Positions 28,401-38,576 of a DNA stretch of 64,000 bases are shown piece after piece. The stretch lies in NCBI RefSeq assembly GCF_020740795.1, contig NC_067285.1:21596241-21660240 (forward strand), given 5' to 3'. The notes under the pieces are model-generated. The model worked only from the letters and a program-made list of their open reading frames with translations, was not told where the DNA came from and made no database searches. A program made the translations under genes and the position numbers. Origin of the DNA: Apus apus (lineage: Eukaryota; Chordata; Aves; Apodiformes; Apodidae). Within the stretch, counting starts at the first letter, position 1, and every line of letters begins with the position of its first letter.

Positions 28401-31400
28401 TGGGAGCAGAGCACTGTGCTCATGGGTCCAGAGACAAATGCAGAGGAGCTGCTGCCTCTACAGTTCTCTTGAAAGGGTTATAAGGATGTGAAGAACCTTT
28501 ATGTAAACTATGCAGTGTATACCAGAAGGGTTTTCTTCATACTCATATGATCTGGGGAACTTGACTTTGTATGTATATTTACTTCTTGTTACACTCTGCC
28601 AAAAAGTTCGGCAGATGGAATGAGAGACTGGGATGGTGTGAAGGGGAAAATAAAAATACATTGTTTTGGGGCTCTTCTGCTGTTTAATCTGAGAACTGCA
28701 GAATGAACCCTGATATCTATGGCCACACTGACTAATCTCTCTTGATTTGCAAAGTAGAATGCCTGGCAGCTGTAAGGCTAACTTGATGTGGAACAATAGT
28801 TGGGACTATAGGTGATGTGGCTAGAAGTTTACCTACCCACATGGCATTTACCAACCTTGGTGACATTACTGTGTTGGTTCTGGTGTTACAGGCATGGCTA
28901 GTATTGACAGCAGTGCTCCTGAAACCACTTCTGACAGTTCTCCAACACTCAGTCGGCGTCCGCTACGTGGGGGTTGGGCAACAACATCCTGGGGCAGAGG
29001 ACAGGACAGTGACAGTATCAGCAGTTCTTCAAGTGATTCGCTGGGATCTTCCTCTTCGAGTGGCAGTAGGAGAGCCAGTGGGGGAGCCCGTGCAAAGACT
29101 GTGGAAGTTGGCAGGTAAGGAATAATACCAATGCATGGAGGCAACCATTAGGCCTGATGTCTAGCACATGTGCATCAGGAAGTAATTCTTGGAATTGTTT
29201 GCTTTGTTTTTTCTGGACTCTAAAGACAGGAACTCTGCATTCCAGCTAGTGAACTTGGAGTACTTGTTGCTGTCTGAAGGGTTCCTCTGTCTTTTTCTTC
29301 TAGGTATAAAGGGAGGCGGCTGGAGAGCCATGCTCCTCATGTCCCAAACCAGCCCTCAGAGGCAGCTGCTCATTTCTACTTTGAATTGGCCAAGACAGTC
29401 CTTATCAAAGCAGGTGGAAACAGCAGTACCTCCATCTTCACCCACCCTTCCTCCAGTGGTGGGCACCAGGGACCACACCGCAACCTTCACCTCTGCGCCT
29501 TCGAGATTGGGCTGTATGCACTAGGGCTGCACAACTTCGTGTCTCCCAACTGGCTCTCTCGAACTTACTCCTCTCATGTCTCGTGGATCACAGGTTACAG
29601 CAAAGCTTTATTGGGAAGCTTGCTTTTGGGCAGGAAAGAGGGGAGGGAGATGAGCTCATGCCCCAAAATGGTGATGCTGATGTGCTGTGGAAGCCATGTA
29701 AGCTCTGGGCACAACTGAGCACCTGTGATTTTACAGAGTGGTGCTTGTTTTGGCCTTGAAAGTTACTGCAACCTCTTTCTTCTTGTTTGTACTGCAACAT
29801 GCTTCAGAGCCATATGCCACTTCTCACACAGAGACTGGTCTTAACTCCTCCTTCAGAGGCTGGCTGAAGAGACACACATGTCAAGTCTCAACACTCTCTT
29901 GGCTGTGTTCAGCATTTCACTTTCCTCCTCCTTCTGTTTGCACCTAGACCTACTACCTGCTTTCTATCCATGTGGCTCCTGGAGCCTGAAAAATGCCCTT
30001 GTAAATGCCTGTGTTCCTGACACAATAGAAATAATGGACAGTCCAGGCTCTGGTTTGTGGGTACTAAAGTCAACTGTAGCAAGTTCTTGTCAGTTTCAAA
30101 TGCATATTTGGCTTAACTTTAATAATGGTGCCTTTGCTCACTGATTGCTTGTTGAGGGATCTTGCCTCTCCTGTGTTTTGGAAGGAAGAGCCTGAATTTG
30201 ACTTGAAGCCAAAGGGAAGCAACTGGGCTCTGTTACTGTTCCTAAAGGCAGAGAGGAGTGCACCTCCTGGTGAGGGAAGGCTGACTGGAATTGTGCTGGA
30301 CATACAGTGGTGTGAGAGTCTTCTGTTTTCCTCTTAGGGCAGGCCATGGAGATTGGTAGTGCAGCCTTGAACATCTTGGTGGAGTGTTGGGATGGACATC
30401 TGACTCCCCCAGAGGTGGCATCATTGGCAGACAGAGCTTCACGGGCCAGAGATTCCAACATGGTGCGGGCAGCTGCTGAACTGGCACTCAGCTGCCTGCC
30501 CCATGCCCATGCCCTGAACCCAAATGAGATCCAGAGGGCTCTGGTGCAGTGTAAGGAACAGGTGAGCATCAGATGGGGTCTGGCTAGCACAAGCTCATTG
30601 CCAGGGTCAAGGTCGTGCTGTGGGATTGGCTGTTCTGTGCTACTGAACAGCCTTAATCCTAGTTCTGTGGATTTCTCTTTATTTTTAATGAATAGCTGTG
30701 GTTGTTCTGTTGCATAGTTGTGATCTGTCTGGTTCCGATAGCGTAAGTTATTTAAGAGTGTCTTACACTTTCCTCCTGTTGTAGTTTTGTCTTTTGTGTT
30801 TCTGGTTTTCTGTTCTTCACTTCTGCTTTTTTCTTCCACTGTCCCAGGACAATTTGATGCTGGAAAAGGCCTGCATGGCAGTAGAAGAGGCAGCCAAAGG
30901 AGGTGGCGTGTATCCAGAAGTCCTCTTTGAAGTAGCTCACCAGTGGTACTGGCTTTATGAACAGACTGTTGGTGGGACCCCAGCCCAGAGAGAAGGTGCC
31001 ACTGGCTGCAGTGCCAGTGGTACACGGGCTGCTTCTGAAGCAGCACGTGGGTTGACAGACAACCGGGTGACATCTGAGCCAACCACTGTAACAGTGGCAG
31101 CTGCGGTAACCGCGGCAGCAACCGTCATGCCAGTGATCTCTGTGGGGTCAACCATGTACCAGCAGCACACCATGGCAGGGCCGGCAATGGCACATACACA
31201 CACACAGGGCCTCCACCCTTACACCACCCTTCAGACTCACATCCCCTGTAATCCTCAGTATATTGGACACACTATCCAGCACATGCCACGCCCAGCTGTC
31301 TTTCCCGTGCCTGGCTCAGCGTACCCCCAGGTGAGTTCTGCCTGTGTCGTGTTCGTTTACGGTGACTTTGTGCAGCTGCTGTCGGAGTATGTCAGACTGG

Positions 31401-34400
31401 GGAGAGCATGGCATTCAGACCTGCTGTGGCTTGACATCTAGCTTCTGCTCTTACTTGCTGATTTTTGATAGTTACTTACTCAGCTCTTGTATTACAGGGA
31501 ACCTTCTGTGGGTGCATGTGAAGTCTCGAGTATATAAAATATAAACATGAGTAGTTTTTAACTTTTATTGCTCTGTTTTCTCAGAAGGCACTGGACAGGA
31601 AGCTTGTCTTGAGAGCTTGCAAAGTAATTAAGAGCCTACAGAAGAAGAACCAAACATAAGTTATTTTAACCTCTGTGTATTTTGAAAGTTCTTGGAGTGC
31701 TTTTCTGCAAACTGATTAGATTTAAAAGGATGAGGAGCAAGAACATGTAATGATTGTGTGGTGCAATGTAGTTTCTGTGCTGATTCTTCCTGTGCTTCCT
31801 CCCCACTGTCAGATTGGACTTCCCATGCTTGCGGGTTTGTGTGGAGGCATCGTGTTTTCCATTTTTTCTAAACTCTCAAAGTAGACGTGACTGTTACTTA
31901 TTTTCTCTTTTAGGGTGTCCACCCAGCATTCATAGGAGCGCAGTACCCGTATTCGGTAACAACGCCGTCATTGGCAGCTACAGCAGTGTCGTTCCCTGGT
32001 GTGCCAGTCCCATCCATGACGCAGATTGCAGTGCATCCCTATCACAGTGAGACAGGACTGTCACTGTCTTCCAATGTCGCAAGTAAGTGTTACAGCCCTG
32101 AGCTGTGCATAGCATAGACTTGTTTACTGTGCCTCTTTAACCACAGGTGGAACCAGGGTTCTTGCACTGAAAAATTCTGACCAAATCTACCCCAGCCTAA
32201 AGGTGTGCATGCTCGGGTGTACTGGGACTCGTGACAGGGTGTCAGCTAGTGGAGCTTTAATTTCTTAATTTCCAGTATGAGATTATTTTGGCCTCTCAGA
32301 CTAAAGTGTGTTTGGAGCCCTCCTGGCCTTTCTGACGTAAAACTTATTAGAGCTTTATTCCCCCTCTGCTCAGGGCAAGGAGAGCATAGATGATCTTAAG
32401 CAGGCTCTTGTGATTCCTTTGGGTCAGATGAACAGAGTGCAGCAAGCAAGCAGATTTCTGCTTACAGTAGTAGGAACAGATGTCTTTCCTGCCCAAAGGG
32501 ACTGGAGGCAGCCAGTACTCAAAACTTGGAACTTGTGTAGAATGTACAGATGTTTTGGCAGGATCATGTCAATGGCAATCTGAAGGATTGCTTGCATGTT
32601 GTGTTGCAGCTAGAGTGGAGGTGAAGCCCCATCAAGTAGTGTGCAGCACTGGAACAGCAGATGTGGACTGATTTGTGATTGTGCTCCCATTGCCATGGGG
32701 TTTTGCACCAGTGGGTCATGGCTGTCCCGGGTTCTGTTATCCCCTCATGGGAGAGGCTGCAGTGTTTGCCTGTTTGTATGTTTTTTTATTCATACTTCAC
32801 AACTCACCGGGTTCTGGAAAACTGGTACATGGGAAAACACTTAAAAGCTTTGTTGGTCTCTGTCATATCCAGATTATCATGAGAATCTTTTCAGTTATTT
32901 TTATCTTGCATTTTCATGCCAAAAAGCCACTGCAAAATCAATTAGAATAGTCCTGAAGGCTTCAGGATCTGAAGAGCATCCTTTGTTGACAGTCACAAGT
33001 CCTGGGCTGATGCTGTGACTCTTGATTGTGAGAAACAATTTCTGTACTCCTCCAAAGAGTTATGAATCTTCCAGAACTTCTATCTCATCCTAGAGCACTT
33101 AAAAGGAAAAAACAACTCCACCCTTTCCAGTTGCCATTGTTTATAACTTGTATAAACTTTGTTTTCAGTTCTTAAAATACTGTTCCTGGAGTACACAATC
33201 ATGTGATGATGCTTGAGCTCTGGCAACAATTCAGCTCATTCTTGCACGTTATTCTCTTTGGCCAGGCTTCAAATGCAGCATGGATTTTGCCTCATTTTGT
33301 GGGTTGTTTGGCACTGTGTGTCTGCTTGGTTGAGAAGGCCAGACCGATCTTTCCTGGGAGGCACATGGTGCTCAAGTATTCAAGTATTCACTAGTAAACC
33401 TTTTTTAAAAAAGGCTGGATGTGGCAGGGGAAGAGGAGAAATAGGAACTTGAAGCATTACCCAGGCTGGTGTGGTATCACCATAGAGAAGCTGTGAAGTA
33501 AGGGTAACAATGTGCACACACCTAATGGCACCTCTGCCTTGGAATTCCCAGGCAAACCTTGCTCTTTCCTCTCCGTACCTTTCTTGAGAGGGAACATAAG
33601 GTAAACTTGAGTCCCTTGTACAGCTTACTGGCTTGTCTGTACAAGTGTAAGTGGTTGACTTTGCCTATACTAGTTAAGTGTCTGAAGGTGATGGAGCTTC
33701 TCAAGTTTCCTTGCTGTTTTTACTGTTGGTATGTACTGCCAGCATATGCAATGGTTGTTCCTTCCAGGGATGGATTGGAGGCTAGTCTTCCCATGTGGTG
33801 GCTGGGTAGAGTCTTAGCTGTCTTGCAGCAGAAATGAAGGAACTTGACAATGTTGGACTTGATCTTTGAGCAGGGACAGTATTAAGTGACTCAATTATTT
33901 TCCTCAGCAGTTTCTCATCAGGTGTAGACATTCACATGCTTGTTTTTGAGGACAAGAAGTCAGAACCAGACATGTCATTTAATAATAGCAAAGACTTTTG
34001 AGTCAACACATGTATTTACATGTAAAATATGGCTCATGTATGTTCAGGGTATACTGCAAAAGAGATGGTCAAGCATGTAGTCCTGCTTGCAAACAAAACA
34101 GAGATATTCCTAGCACATTGTGTTTCAGTTGCAAGTCTGTGGTTTTTGATTGCTGTATTGTTCTGTTTAGGAGCGCAGAACACTACATTGTCAGGGGACT
34201 GTCAGGTGAGGGAGATGATGGCCCAACAAAACCATTGTTTAGGCTGGTGGTGGGTCCTAATGCTGCTGTTTTGCTCTCTTCAGTAGGAAGTGTCCATGCA
34301 GGATCAACGTTCCCAGCGATTCAGGGGGCTTCCTTGACAACTCTGTCCTCACAGCCCAACTCCCTTGTTACAGGGGGTTTTCCTGCCGAGGATGAGCAGC

Positions 34401-37400
34401 ACAGTCAGCCTGTGAGCCCCCAGGGTCTGCACTACCTCCACTCCGCATACCGAGTTGGTAAGGATGGCCAAGTGGGTTTCTGTGGCCCCCTCGAGAGGGA
34501 TTCAGGGCAGGGCTGCAGGTTTTCACTGTCATTTAGCAATTTGCTGCTGCACCTGTGGGGGGTTATGACATCTTAGTTACATGGGGAAAGCCAGTTCATA
34601 ATATGTCGAGGCTAAAAACTGAGACCGAGCAATAGAAGGTTGAACAGTTGCTATTGAGAGCCATCAGAACAGAAGAGAAAGCTAAGTGGGTTAGAGCTGG
34701 GAAGAGTCTTGCCTATCAGCAGGTGTATATAAAGGAGTCTGGACAGGGCTCTGAGGATGTGGTTGTGTAAGTTGTGTGACTGTGTGAAAAAAATGGAGTT
34801 TAGCTCCTGTTGCTCGTGGATGATGAAGGCACACTTGTAGTGTAGCTGAGTCTTCAGAGGCACACAGGAATGTGCCCTGTGCCTTTCCAGCTAGGTTGTT
34901 GAAGACTGACAAGGAGGGAAACTTAGATTTTGTGGAGAGTGGGTAAGTAATTAGCGTTCTTTTCACAGTTGCACTGCATATGAAGAAATAATCTCTGCCT
35001 GAACTGCCATTGGTACAAGTCTATCAGTCTTGGGTTTTCTGATTGAGCTTAGACTGCAGTATCTTACTTATACATAGTCATGGTCTGACCCAGTGGATAC
35101 GTGGAGGGAGTGGAAAGGAAGCCTCTAATGTAAGCAAAGCCAGTTCAGGGCAGCAAATGAGGAGAAATAGCAGGAAAATGGAAAGAAGGCTATCTAGAGG
35201 TTGCTTGAGTTTTTTTTGTTGAAAGCTAGAGAAGAAAGTACTTGTTAGCCAGAAAGTGGTACAGATGTCATTGGAAACATGCAGTGGTAAGTTATAAGCC
35301 ATGAAAGGTATTTGATAGCCTGACTAATGGAGAAGTGGGGAAGAGGGTCTGGTAGATCAAGACACAGTTCCTGTTGTTATTTTAAAACTTTTTAAATGGG
35401 AGGATTTGCATTAAGAACTGTAATGGAGTAAGTGAAATGTTTGCAGATTGATGATGCTGCAGCTCAGTGTTGGCCTGTTGTCTTTGCAGCTGAGTAAGCT
35501 GATTAGGGTAGCTTTTTTGTTGCAAAATTTGGTGCCAATGTTTTGCTTTCAGGACATCTTTTGCAGTGCAGCCTTTGGGGCTATCTGCTTGACCCTGCTG
35601 TGGATGCTACTGGAGTCTCTTTGCAGCTCTAGTGAGGTGTGATGGCTGTGCAGATTTCCCAGCCTAGAGTAGCAGATCTGTATGTTCTTCCAGATATTTA
35701 CTGTGTTGACAAGCTCCAAGATGGGACTTCTGTTTTGCTCTGGACTCTTTGCAGCTAGGGAATTTTCTGCTGATGAAGGGCAGGCCAATCAGGTTGTGTT
35801 GCAGTGAGTGAAGTGCTAGACTGAGCCTTACAGGGCAGAAGTCCTGCTTGACTCTGGCTGCCCCTTTCTCACAGGCATGCTGGCTCTGGAGATGCTTGGC
35901 CGAAGAGCTCACAACGACCATCCCAACAACTTCTCGCGCAGCCCACCCTACACAGAGGATGTAAAATGGCTCCTTGGGTTAGCTGCAAAATTAGGTAAGG
36001 CTCAGAGCAGTATTTCAGCAGAAATCCACTTGCTGGGATTTGGACTATGGTGGGGAAAAGCTCTCTAAAGAGTGAAACTTCAAAGATTGGGTGAACCTGA
36101 CATCTGATTCCATTTCTGAGAATGTTCCAGAAGATCCCTCCTGCTCTTTCATCCTGGCAGTTGTCCCATTTCTGGGTTCTGTAGGCATGCTGTTGAATTT
36201 TGAGGCACTGGATGAAGTGCATGAGGTTGGACAGGACTCAAAGCTTGTATCTCTTCCATTCTATAACAACTTTTCTTTTCCCTTTCCACTACCTTGTAGT
36301 CATTTCTCTTTCTTGTATATATTTACTCCTTCTGTGAAGACCTTGTATAGCAACGGGCACTCAAACCACCATTTGTTCATTTTATTTTACTTCTGCTTTG
36401 CTCTTGGATCTTTTTTGTCAGCTCTTTTTTTTCTTAGTTATTTCATCAGCAGTAAGAACTTTAAAAAAAACACCTCTACAAACAGTCTGTCTATTGGCAT
36501 GGCTGTTGCTGCTGCTGCTGGGGGACGTGCACAGTAGGCTGCAGTGGGCTTGACTGTTTCTCCAGCCTCGCTAAGACCTGAGTGCTGGGGCTGCAGGTGC
36601 TTCCTACACAAGCAGGCATGAAGCAGTGGGAGGACACGTGGTGTATCCTTGCCTCTCTAGTTACCTTGCCACGTTGGTTTTCTTTCATATCCCCTTCAAA
36701 GACAGGTGAACTGTGACTGAGGTGGTACCTAGTCTCAGACCTAATGAATTTATCAGAATAAATGAGAGTGATTTCTTGTCCCCATGAGTTTGCTAGACTA
36801 TTGTCCCCAAGCCTGCTGGAGGGTACATAACATGGAGAAGAAGGTGCCCCAAATCCAGGTTCTTGCTGGAAGTAGTTGATTTCTTCTGTCTCTCTTACCT
36901 TAACATTGTTCTGATTTTTCCTTCCCCTGCAGGTGTAAACTATGTGCATCAGTTTTGTGTTGGTGCAGCCAAGGGGGTGCTGAGCCCTTTTGTGCTCCAG
37001 GAGATCATCATGGAAGCTCTACAGAGGCTCAACCCTGCCCATGTGCACAACCACCTGCGCACCCCAGCCTTCCACCAGCTGGTGCAGAGGTGCCAGCAGG
37101 CCTACATACAGGTAATGTGTGGCCTGTCTTGCCTGTCAAAGCTGCCTTGCAGGTAGCTCTGTGTGTGTGTGTGCAGAGGGGAAGAGGCCTTGGTCACTGA
37201 TAGCTGAACTGGTCCATTGCCTGCTGCATCCTGCTCCCTCAGCAGGGACTAGAATAAGCATCACTTGTCTGTATGGAGGCTGCATACAAAGGACCTCATT
37301 GTACTGCATCTTCCAAGGCCTCTCACATCCTGTGCTTACCACAAAGGATGGGGTGGTTCTGTTCCTTGTCCTCATTCTATCTCCAAATGCTAGCTGTGCC

Positions 37401-38576
37401 TTTTAACTTCTGTACTTGTTCTTTGCTATGTTTTCAAGCCCTTTGCCCGCCTCCTGTCCTAGCCTTTCTCTTTTTTCTTTCCTTGTTTGCAGCCTGTCTT
37501 CCCCTTGTGATGAAGCCCTAGCATGGCTGTCTGATGTGCCAGTGCTGGCACTAATAGTGGAAGTGGCTTGGTCAGCTATTAGTACAGATGAGATAGCTCA
37601 GGATTTATTGAAACGAGGACAAGTGTGTTTCAGTGAGCCAGCTGGAGTACTAGAGCTGCCTGTTCCTTAAAACAGTGTAAACAGGACACCCCACATGTAT
37701 CTCCTTCTCTTGAATAAATGGCCAGAAGGATGATTCTGTAGCCATACTGTCTGGGTTGGACTAACTGTCCTATCACCTAAGTGGTATTTTTAAGAAGTTA
37801 CAGCTTTTTCGTGTAAACTGTTTTTCTGAGCTATATTGGGGAAATATATTTCTCAAAAGCTGGACCTGCAGTTTTGGGGCCTTGATTGAGAAGCTGTTGG
37901 AAATGACAGTGCTAAGCCTTAGAGATATTTTGCAGGAACTTAGTGTTAGCCTTACTTCTTCCATACCCTTTAGCAAAGGAGATGCCCAGTGAACCTGCAG
38001 GGTCCCTGTGAATAACCTGTAGAATGAATGGTATGATGGTTAGATGCTGGTGGGTGGTGGGGTAGAGTGCTAGCTGGCTGTTTCGTGCTGTGGCGCAGTT
38101 TGGTGGTTGTGAAGGAGGGAACACCTGCTGGTGATGTGGGGTGGATTTTGGTGCTCTGAGGGGACACTCGCCTTGGCCATGTTACGAGTAAGAAATAGCA
38201 TTGCTGTCTTGGGAGCTTGCTGTCCTGTCAGAGTCTCTGAGTCTTGGAACCTGTCTGGGGTGACAGGACCATGTGACATATTGGCCTGGGAGCTCTTGAG
38301 TCCTCCTCTGAGTGTCACCAGCAGGACGGTGGTGAGCAAATATCTTAAGGCTCTTTTCCTGTTCCCATCCAGTATATCCATCATCGGCTGATCCATCTCA
38401 CTCCAGCTGACTATGATGACTTTGTGAATGCCATCCGCAGCGCCAGAAGCGCCTTCTGCCTGACTCCCATGGGAATGATGCAGTTTAATGATATTCTCCA
38501 GAACCTAAAGCGCAGCAAGCAGACAAAGGAGCTGTGGCAAAGGGTCTCTCTGGAAATGACCACCTTCTCGCCATGA
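1330..38576 (+). CDS. ZSWIM8: ZSWIM8, zinc finger SWIM-type containing 8 (coding exons 2-26, 5'-partial)
   Basis: ZSWIM8 is the substrate receptor of a cullin-RING E3 ligase (CUL3-linked in target-directed microRNA degradation studies, where it turns over Argonaute; the worm orthologue is EBAX-1). The exons, listed separately, are 1330-1483, 2653-2747, 9172-9344, 11053-11160, 13820-13901, 15166-15286, 15634-15835, 16690-16865, 19217-20225, 20992-21123, 22057-22236, 24416-24599, 24761-24844, 25736-25860, 26961-27192, 27976-28128, 28892-29114, 29304-29593, 30338-30561, 30848-31330, 31914-32082, 34284-34457, 35875-35994, 36933-37111 and 38373-38576. All introns are GT-AG and the total of 5276 nt stays in frame. 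The product is near-collinear with my memory of the 1837-aa human protein. The SWIM CxC-x6-CxH motif is in exon 4 and a long acidic/serine-rich disordered region is in exon 10. The first coding exon (about 70 codons in human, including the acidic N-terminus) is not in the window. Confidence 0.97.
2169..2190 (+). repeat. G-homopolymer tract
   Basis: Two G runs (7 and 12 bases) separated by a single C, inside ZSWIM8 intron 3. Such a tract could form a G-quadruplex and is prone to length error in assemblies. Confidence 0.7.
2653..2747 (+). CDS. ZSWIM8: ZSWIM8 exon 3
   Basis: The exon encodes [20 protein letters not shown] followed by [11 protein letters not shown]. It enters by completing an AG|A arginine and ends one base into a glycine codon (donor gtaaga). 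It precedes the SWIM exon. Confidence 0.95.
2748..9171 (+). other. ZSWIM8 intron 3
   Basis: A 6.4-kb intron. Apart from the CR1 copy at 5139-6389 I see no exon-like or RNA-gene-like sequence. The small reading frames in it look incidental. Confidence 0.75.
5139..6389 (+). mobile_element. CR1 LINE, 5'-truncated, dead
   Basis: A sense-strand CR1 retrotransposon covering the 3' half of the reverse-transcriptase frame and the 3' UTR. RT signatures seen are [29 protein letters not shown] and the catalytic-region FADDTKL (TTT GCT GAT GAT from 5500). An in-frame TGA at 5461-5463 follows NIFI, and frameshifts occur after about 5880. It ends in the typical octamer repeats (ATTCTGTG ATTCTATG) at about 6368-6385. 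It lies in ZSWIM8 intron 3 in the gene's own orientation. Confidence 0.93.
9172..9344 (+). CDS. ZSWIM8: ZSWIM8 exon 4, SWIM zinc finger
   Basis: The exon carries the zinc-binding SWIM motif. After [10 protein letters not shown] it reads [12 protein letters not shown], i.e. CxC-x6-CxH, then [11 protein letters not shown]. The human protein has Thr where this one has Ala between the last Cys and His; the ligands themselves are intact. The exon ends in phase 0 with donor gtaggc. Confidence 0.96.
9345..13819 (+). other. ZSWIM8 introns 4 and 5 around exon 5
   Basis: Apart from exon 5 (11053-11160), this stretch is A/T-rich intron sequence with no recognisable repeat, RNA gene or further exon. Confidence 0.65.
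11053..11160 (+). CDS. ZSWIM8: ZSWIM8 exon 5
   Basis: Thirty-six codons in phase 0-0, reading [20 protein letters not shown] then [16 protein letters not shown]. The acceptor ttctttcttcag and donor gtaaat are both strong. Confidence 0.96.
13820..13901 (+). CDS. ZSWIM8: ZSWIM8 exon 6
   Basis: The exon encodes [20 protein letters not shown] then NTVCGAP and ends one base into the next codon (donor gtaacc). Confidence 0.96.
14180..14930 (-). mobile_element. Ancient, decayed CR1 LINE fragment
   Basis: Reading the + strand as the antisense of CR1, several characteristic CR1 phrases survive in order: GGAGGGGACCTCTCCAACCT near 14196; the GACCCAAGACTGGATACAGG region near 14600; AGCCCAGTTTGCAGGC near 14700; and the TACTGATGCATGGG...CCCAGGTACAG then GAACTTGATGAGGTTTCTAT run at 14829-14902. 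Divergence is much higher than in the other copies, and indels are frequent. It lies in ZSWIM8 intron 6. Confidence 0.75.
15166..15286 (+). CDS. ZSWIM8: ZSWIM8 exon 7
   Basis: The exon encodes [20 protein letters not shown] then [19 protein letters not shown]. It enters in phase 1 and leaves in phase 2 at CAG|gtaact. Confidence 0.96.
15634..15835 (+). CDS. ZSWIM8: ZSWIM8 exon 8
   Basis: The exon encodes [20 protein letters not shown] through [16 protein letters not shown] to LNYEQ. It ends in phase 0 at CAG|gtattc. Confidence 0.96.
16690..16865 (+). CDS. ZSWIM8: ZSWIM8 exon 9
   Basis: The exon encodes [20 protein letters not shown] through [15 protein letters not shown] to ISPQ. It leaves in phase 2 at AG|gtgagt. 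Confidence 0.96.
16866..19216 (+). other. ZSWIM8 intron 9
   Basis: A 2.35-kb A/T-rich intron. The long open frame covering exon 10 starts about 90 bases into its 3' end by chance. No other feature seen. Confidence 0.7.
19217..20225 (+). CDS. ZSWIM8: ZSWIM8 exon 10, long disordered exon
   Basis: At 1009 nt this is the largest exon. It opens with [20 protein letters not shown] and runs to [11 protein letters not shown]-like residues (here [11 protein letters not shown]). The middle is basic then acidic and serine-rich, with the conserved block [20 protein letters not shown]. The Glu/Asp/Gly-rich tract is clearly shorter and different from the human version, as expected for a disordered linker. 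The donor is GAG|gtgagc. Confidence 0.96.
20992..21123 (+). CDS. ZSWIM8: ZSWIM8 exon 11
   Basis: Forty-four codons in phase 0-0, reading [20 protein letters not shown] through [17 protein letters not shown]. Both flanking introns are canonical. Confidence 0.96.
22057..22236 (+). CDS. ZSWIM8: ZSWIM8 exon 12
   Basis: Sixty codons in phase 0-0, reading [20 protein letters not shown] to [13 protein letters not shown]. The preceding intron end (ttcctcctcaaacag) is a normal acceptor. Confidence 0.96.
22894..23820 (-). mobile_element. CR1 LINE, 5'-truncated with internal deletion
   Basis: A minus-strand CR1. The 3' end lies at about 22894-22925 (ATCATAGAATCATAGAACTA, the inverted octamer tail). 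RT fragments on the minus strand read [37 protein letters not shown] and [12 protein letters not shown]. After AQRVVVN the frame jumps directly to [16 protein letters not shown], so the part containing PQGSVLGP and FADD is missing. It sits in ZSWIM8 intron 12, opposite to the gene. Confidence 0.93.
24416..24599 (+). CDS. ZSWIM8: ZSWIM8 exon 13
   Basis: The exon encodes [20 protein letters not shown] through [20 protein letters not shown]. It leaves in phase 1 with donor gtactg. It lies just after the minus-strand CR1 in the intron. Confidence 0.96.
24761..24844 (+). CDS. ZSWIM8: ZSWIM8 exon 14
   Basis: A short exon encoding [20 protein letters not shown] then EAAVAAL. Phase 1 in and phase 1 out. 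Confidence 0.96.
25736..25860 (+). CDS. ZSWIM8: ZSWIM8 exon 15
   Basis: The exon encodes [20 protein letters not shown] through [12 protein letters not shown]. It leaves in phase 0 at AAG|gtgagt. Confidence 0.96.
26961..27192 (+). CDS. ZSWIM8: ZSWIM8 exon 16
   Basis: The exon encodes [20 protein letters not shown] and then a Ser/Gln/Thr-rich low-complexity stretch that differs from human, ending NFVDKSAQ. Phase 0 in, phase 1 out. Confidence 0.95.
27976..28128 (+). CDS. ZSWIM8: ZSWIM8 exon 17
   Basis: The exon encodes [20 protein letters not shown] then [17 protein letters not shown] and ends in KKKHT. Phase 1 in and out. Confidence 0.95.
28892..29114 (+). CDS. ZSWIM8: ZSWIM8 exon 18, Ser-rich
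   Basis: The exon encodes [29 protein letters not shown] and a serine tract ([19 protein letters not shown]). Phase 1 in, phase 2 out at CAG|gtaagg. Confidence 0.96.
29304..29593 (+). CDS. ZSWIM8: ZSWIM8 exon 19
   Basis: The exon encodes [20 protein letters not shown] through FIFTHP-like ([20 protein letters not shown]) to [10 protein letters not shown]. It is near-identical to mammals and leaves in phase 1. Confidence 0.96.
30338..30561 (+). CDS. ZSWIM8: ZSWIM8 exon 20
   Basis: The exon encodes [20 protein letters not shown] through [20 protein letters not shown] to KEQ. Phase 0 out at CAG|gtgagc. Confidence 0.96.
30848..31330 (+). CDS. ZSWIM8: ZSWIM8 exon 21
   Basis: A 161-codon exon encoding [20 protein letters not shown], an Ala/Thr/Val-rich segment ([20 protein letters not shown]) and [16 protein letters not shown]. 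The middle diverges from human, while both ends are conserved. Confidence 0.96.
31914..32082 (+). CDS. ZSWIM8: ZSWIM8 exon 22
   Basis: The exon encodes [20 protein letters not shown] through [17 protein letters not shown] to SSNVA. It leaves in phase 1 with donor gtaagt. Confidence 0.94.
32083..34283 (+). other. ZSWIM8 intron 22
   Basis: A 2.2-kb intron. The human protein has a short extra segment (CELWGQGT) at this junction in its main isoform. I could not find an exon for it here. Confidence 0.6.
34284..34457 (+). CDS. ZSWIM8: ZSWIM8 exon 23, tandem NAGNAG acceptor
   Basis: The exon encodes [20 protein letters not shown] through [18 protein letters not shown] to HSAYRV. The acceptor is CAGTAG, so splicing can start at 34284 (Ile-Gly-Ser) or 34287 (Arg-Ser). 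Both keep the frame. Phase 1 in and out. Confidence 0.92.
35875..35994 (+). CDS. ZSWIM8: ZSWIM8 exon 24
   Basis: The exon encodes [20 protein letters not shown] then [19 protein letters not shown]. Phase 1 in and out. Confidence 0.96.
36933..37111 (+). CDS. ZSWIM8: ZSWIM8 exon 25
   Basis: The exon encodes [20 protein letters not shown] through [20 protein letters not shown] to CQQAYIQ. Phase 1 in, phase 0 out. Confidence 0.96.
38373..38576 (+). CDS. ZSWIM8: ZSWIM8 exon 26, terminal coding exon
   Basis: The exon encodes [20 protein letters not shown] through [16 protein letters not shown] to SLEMTTFSP and then TGA (38574-38576). This is the highly conserved C-terminus of the family. Confidence 0.97.
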   Translation, partial: YIHHRLIHLTPADYDDFVNAIRSARSAFCLTPMGMMQFNDILQNLKRSKQTKELWQRVSLEMTTFSP

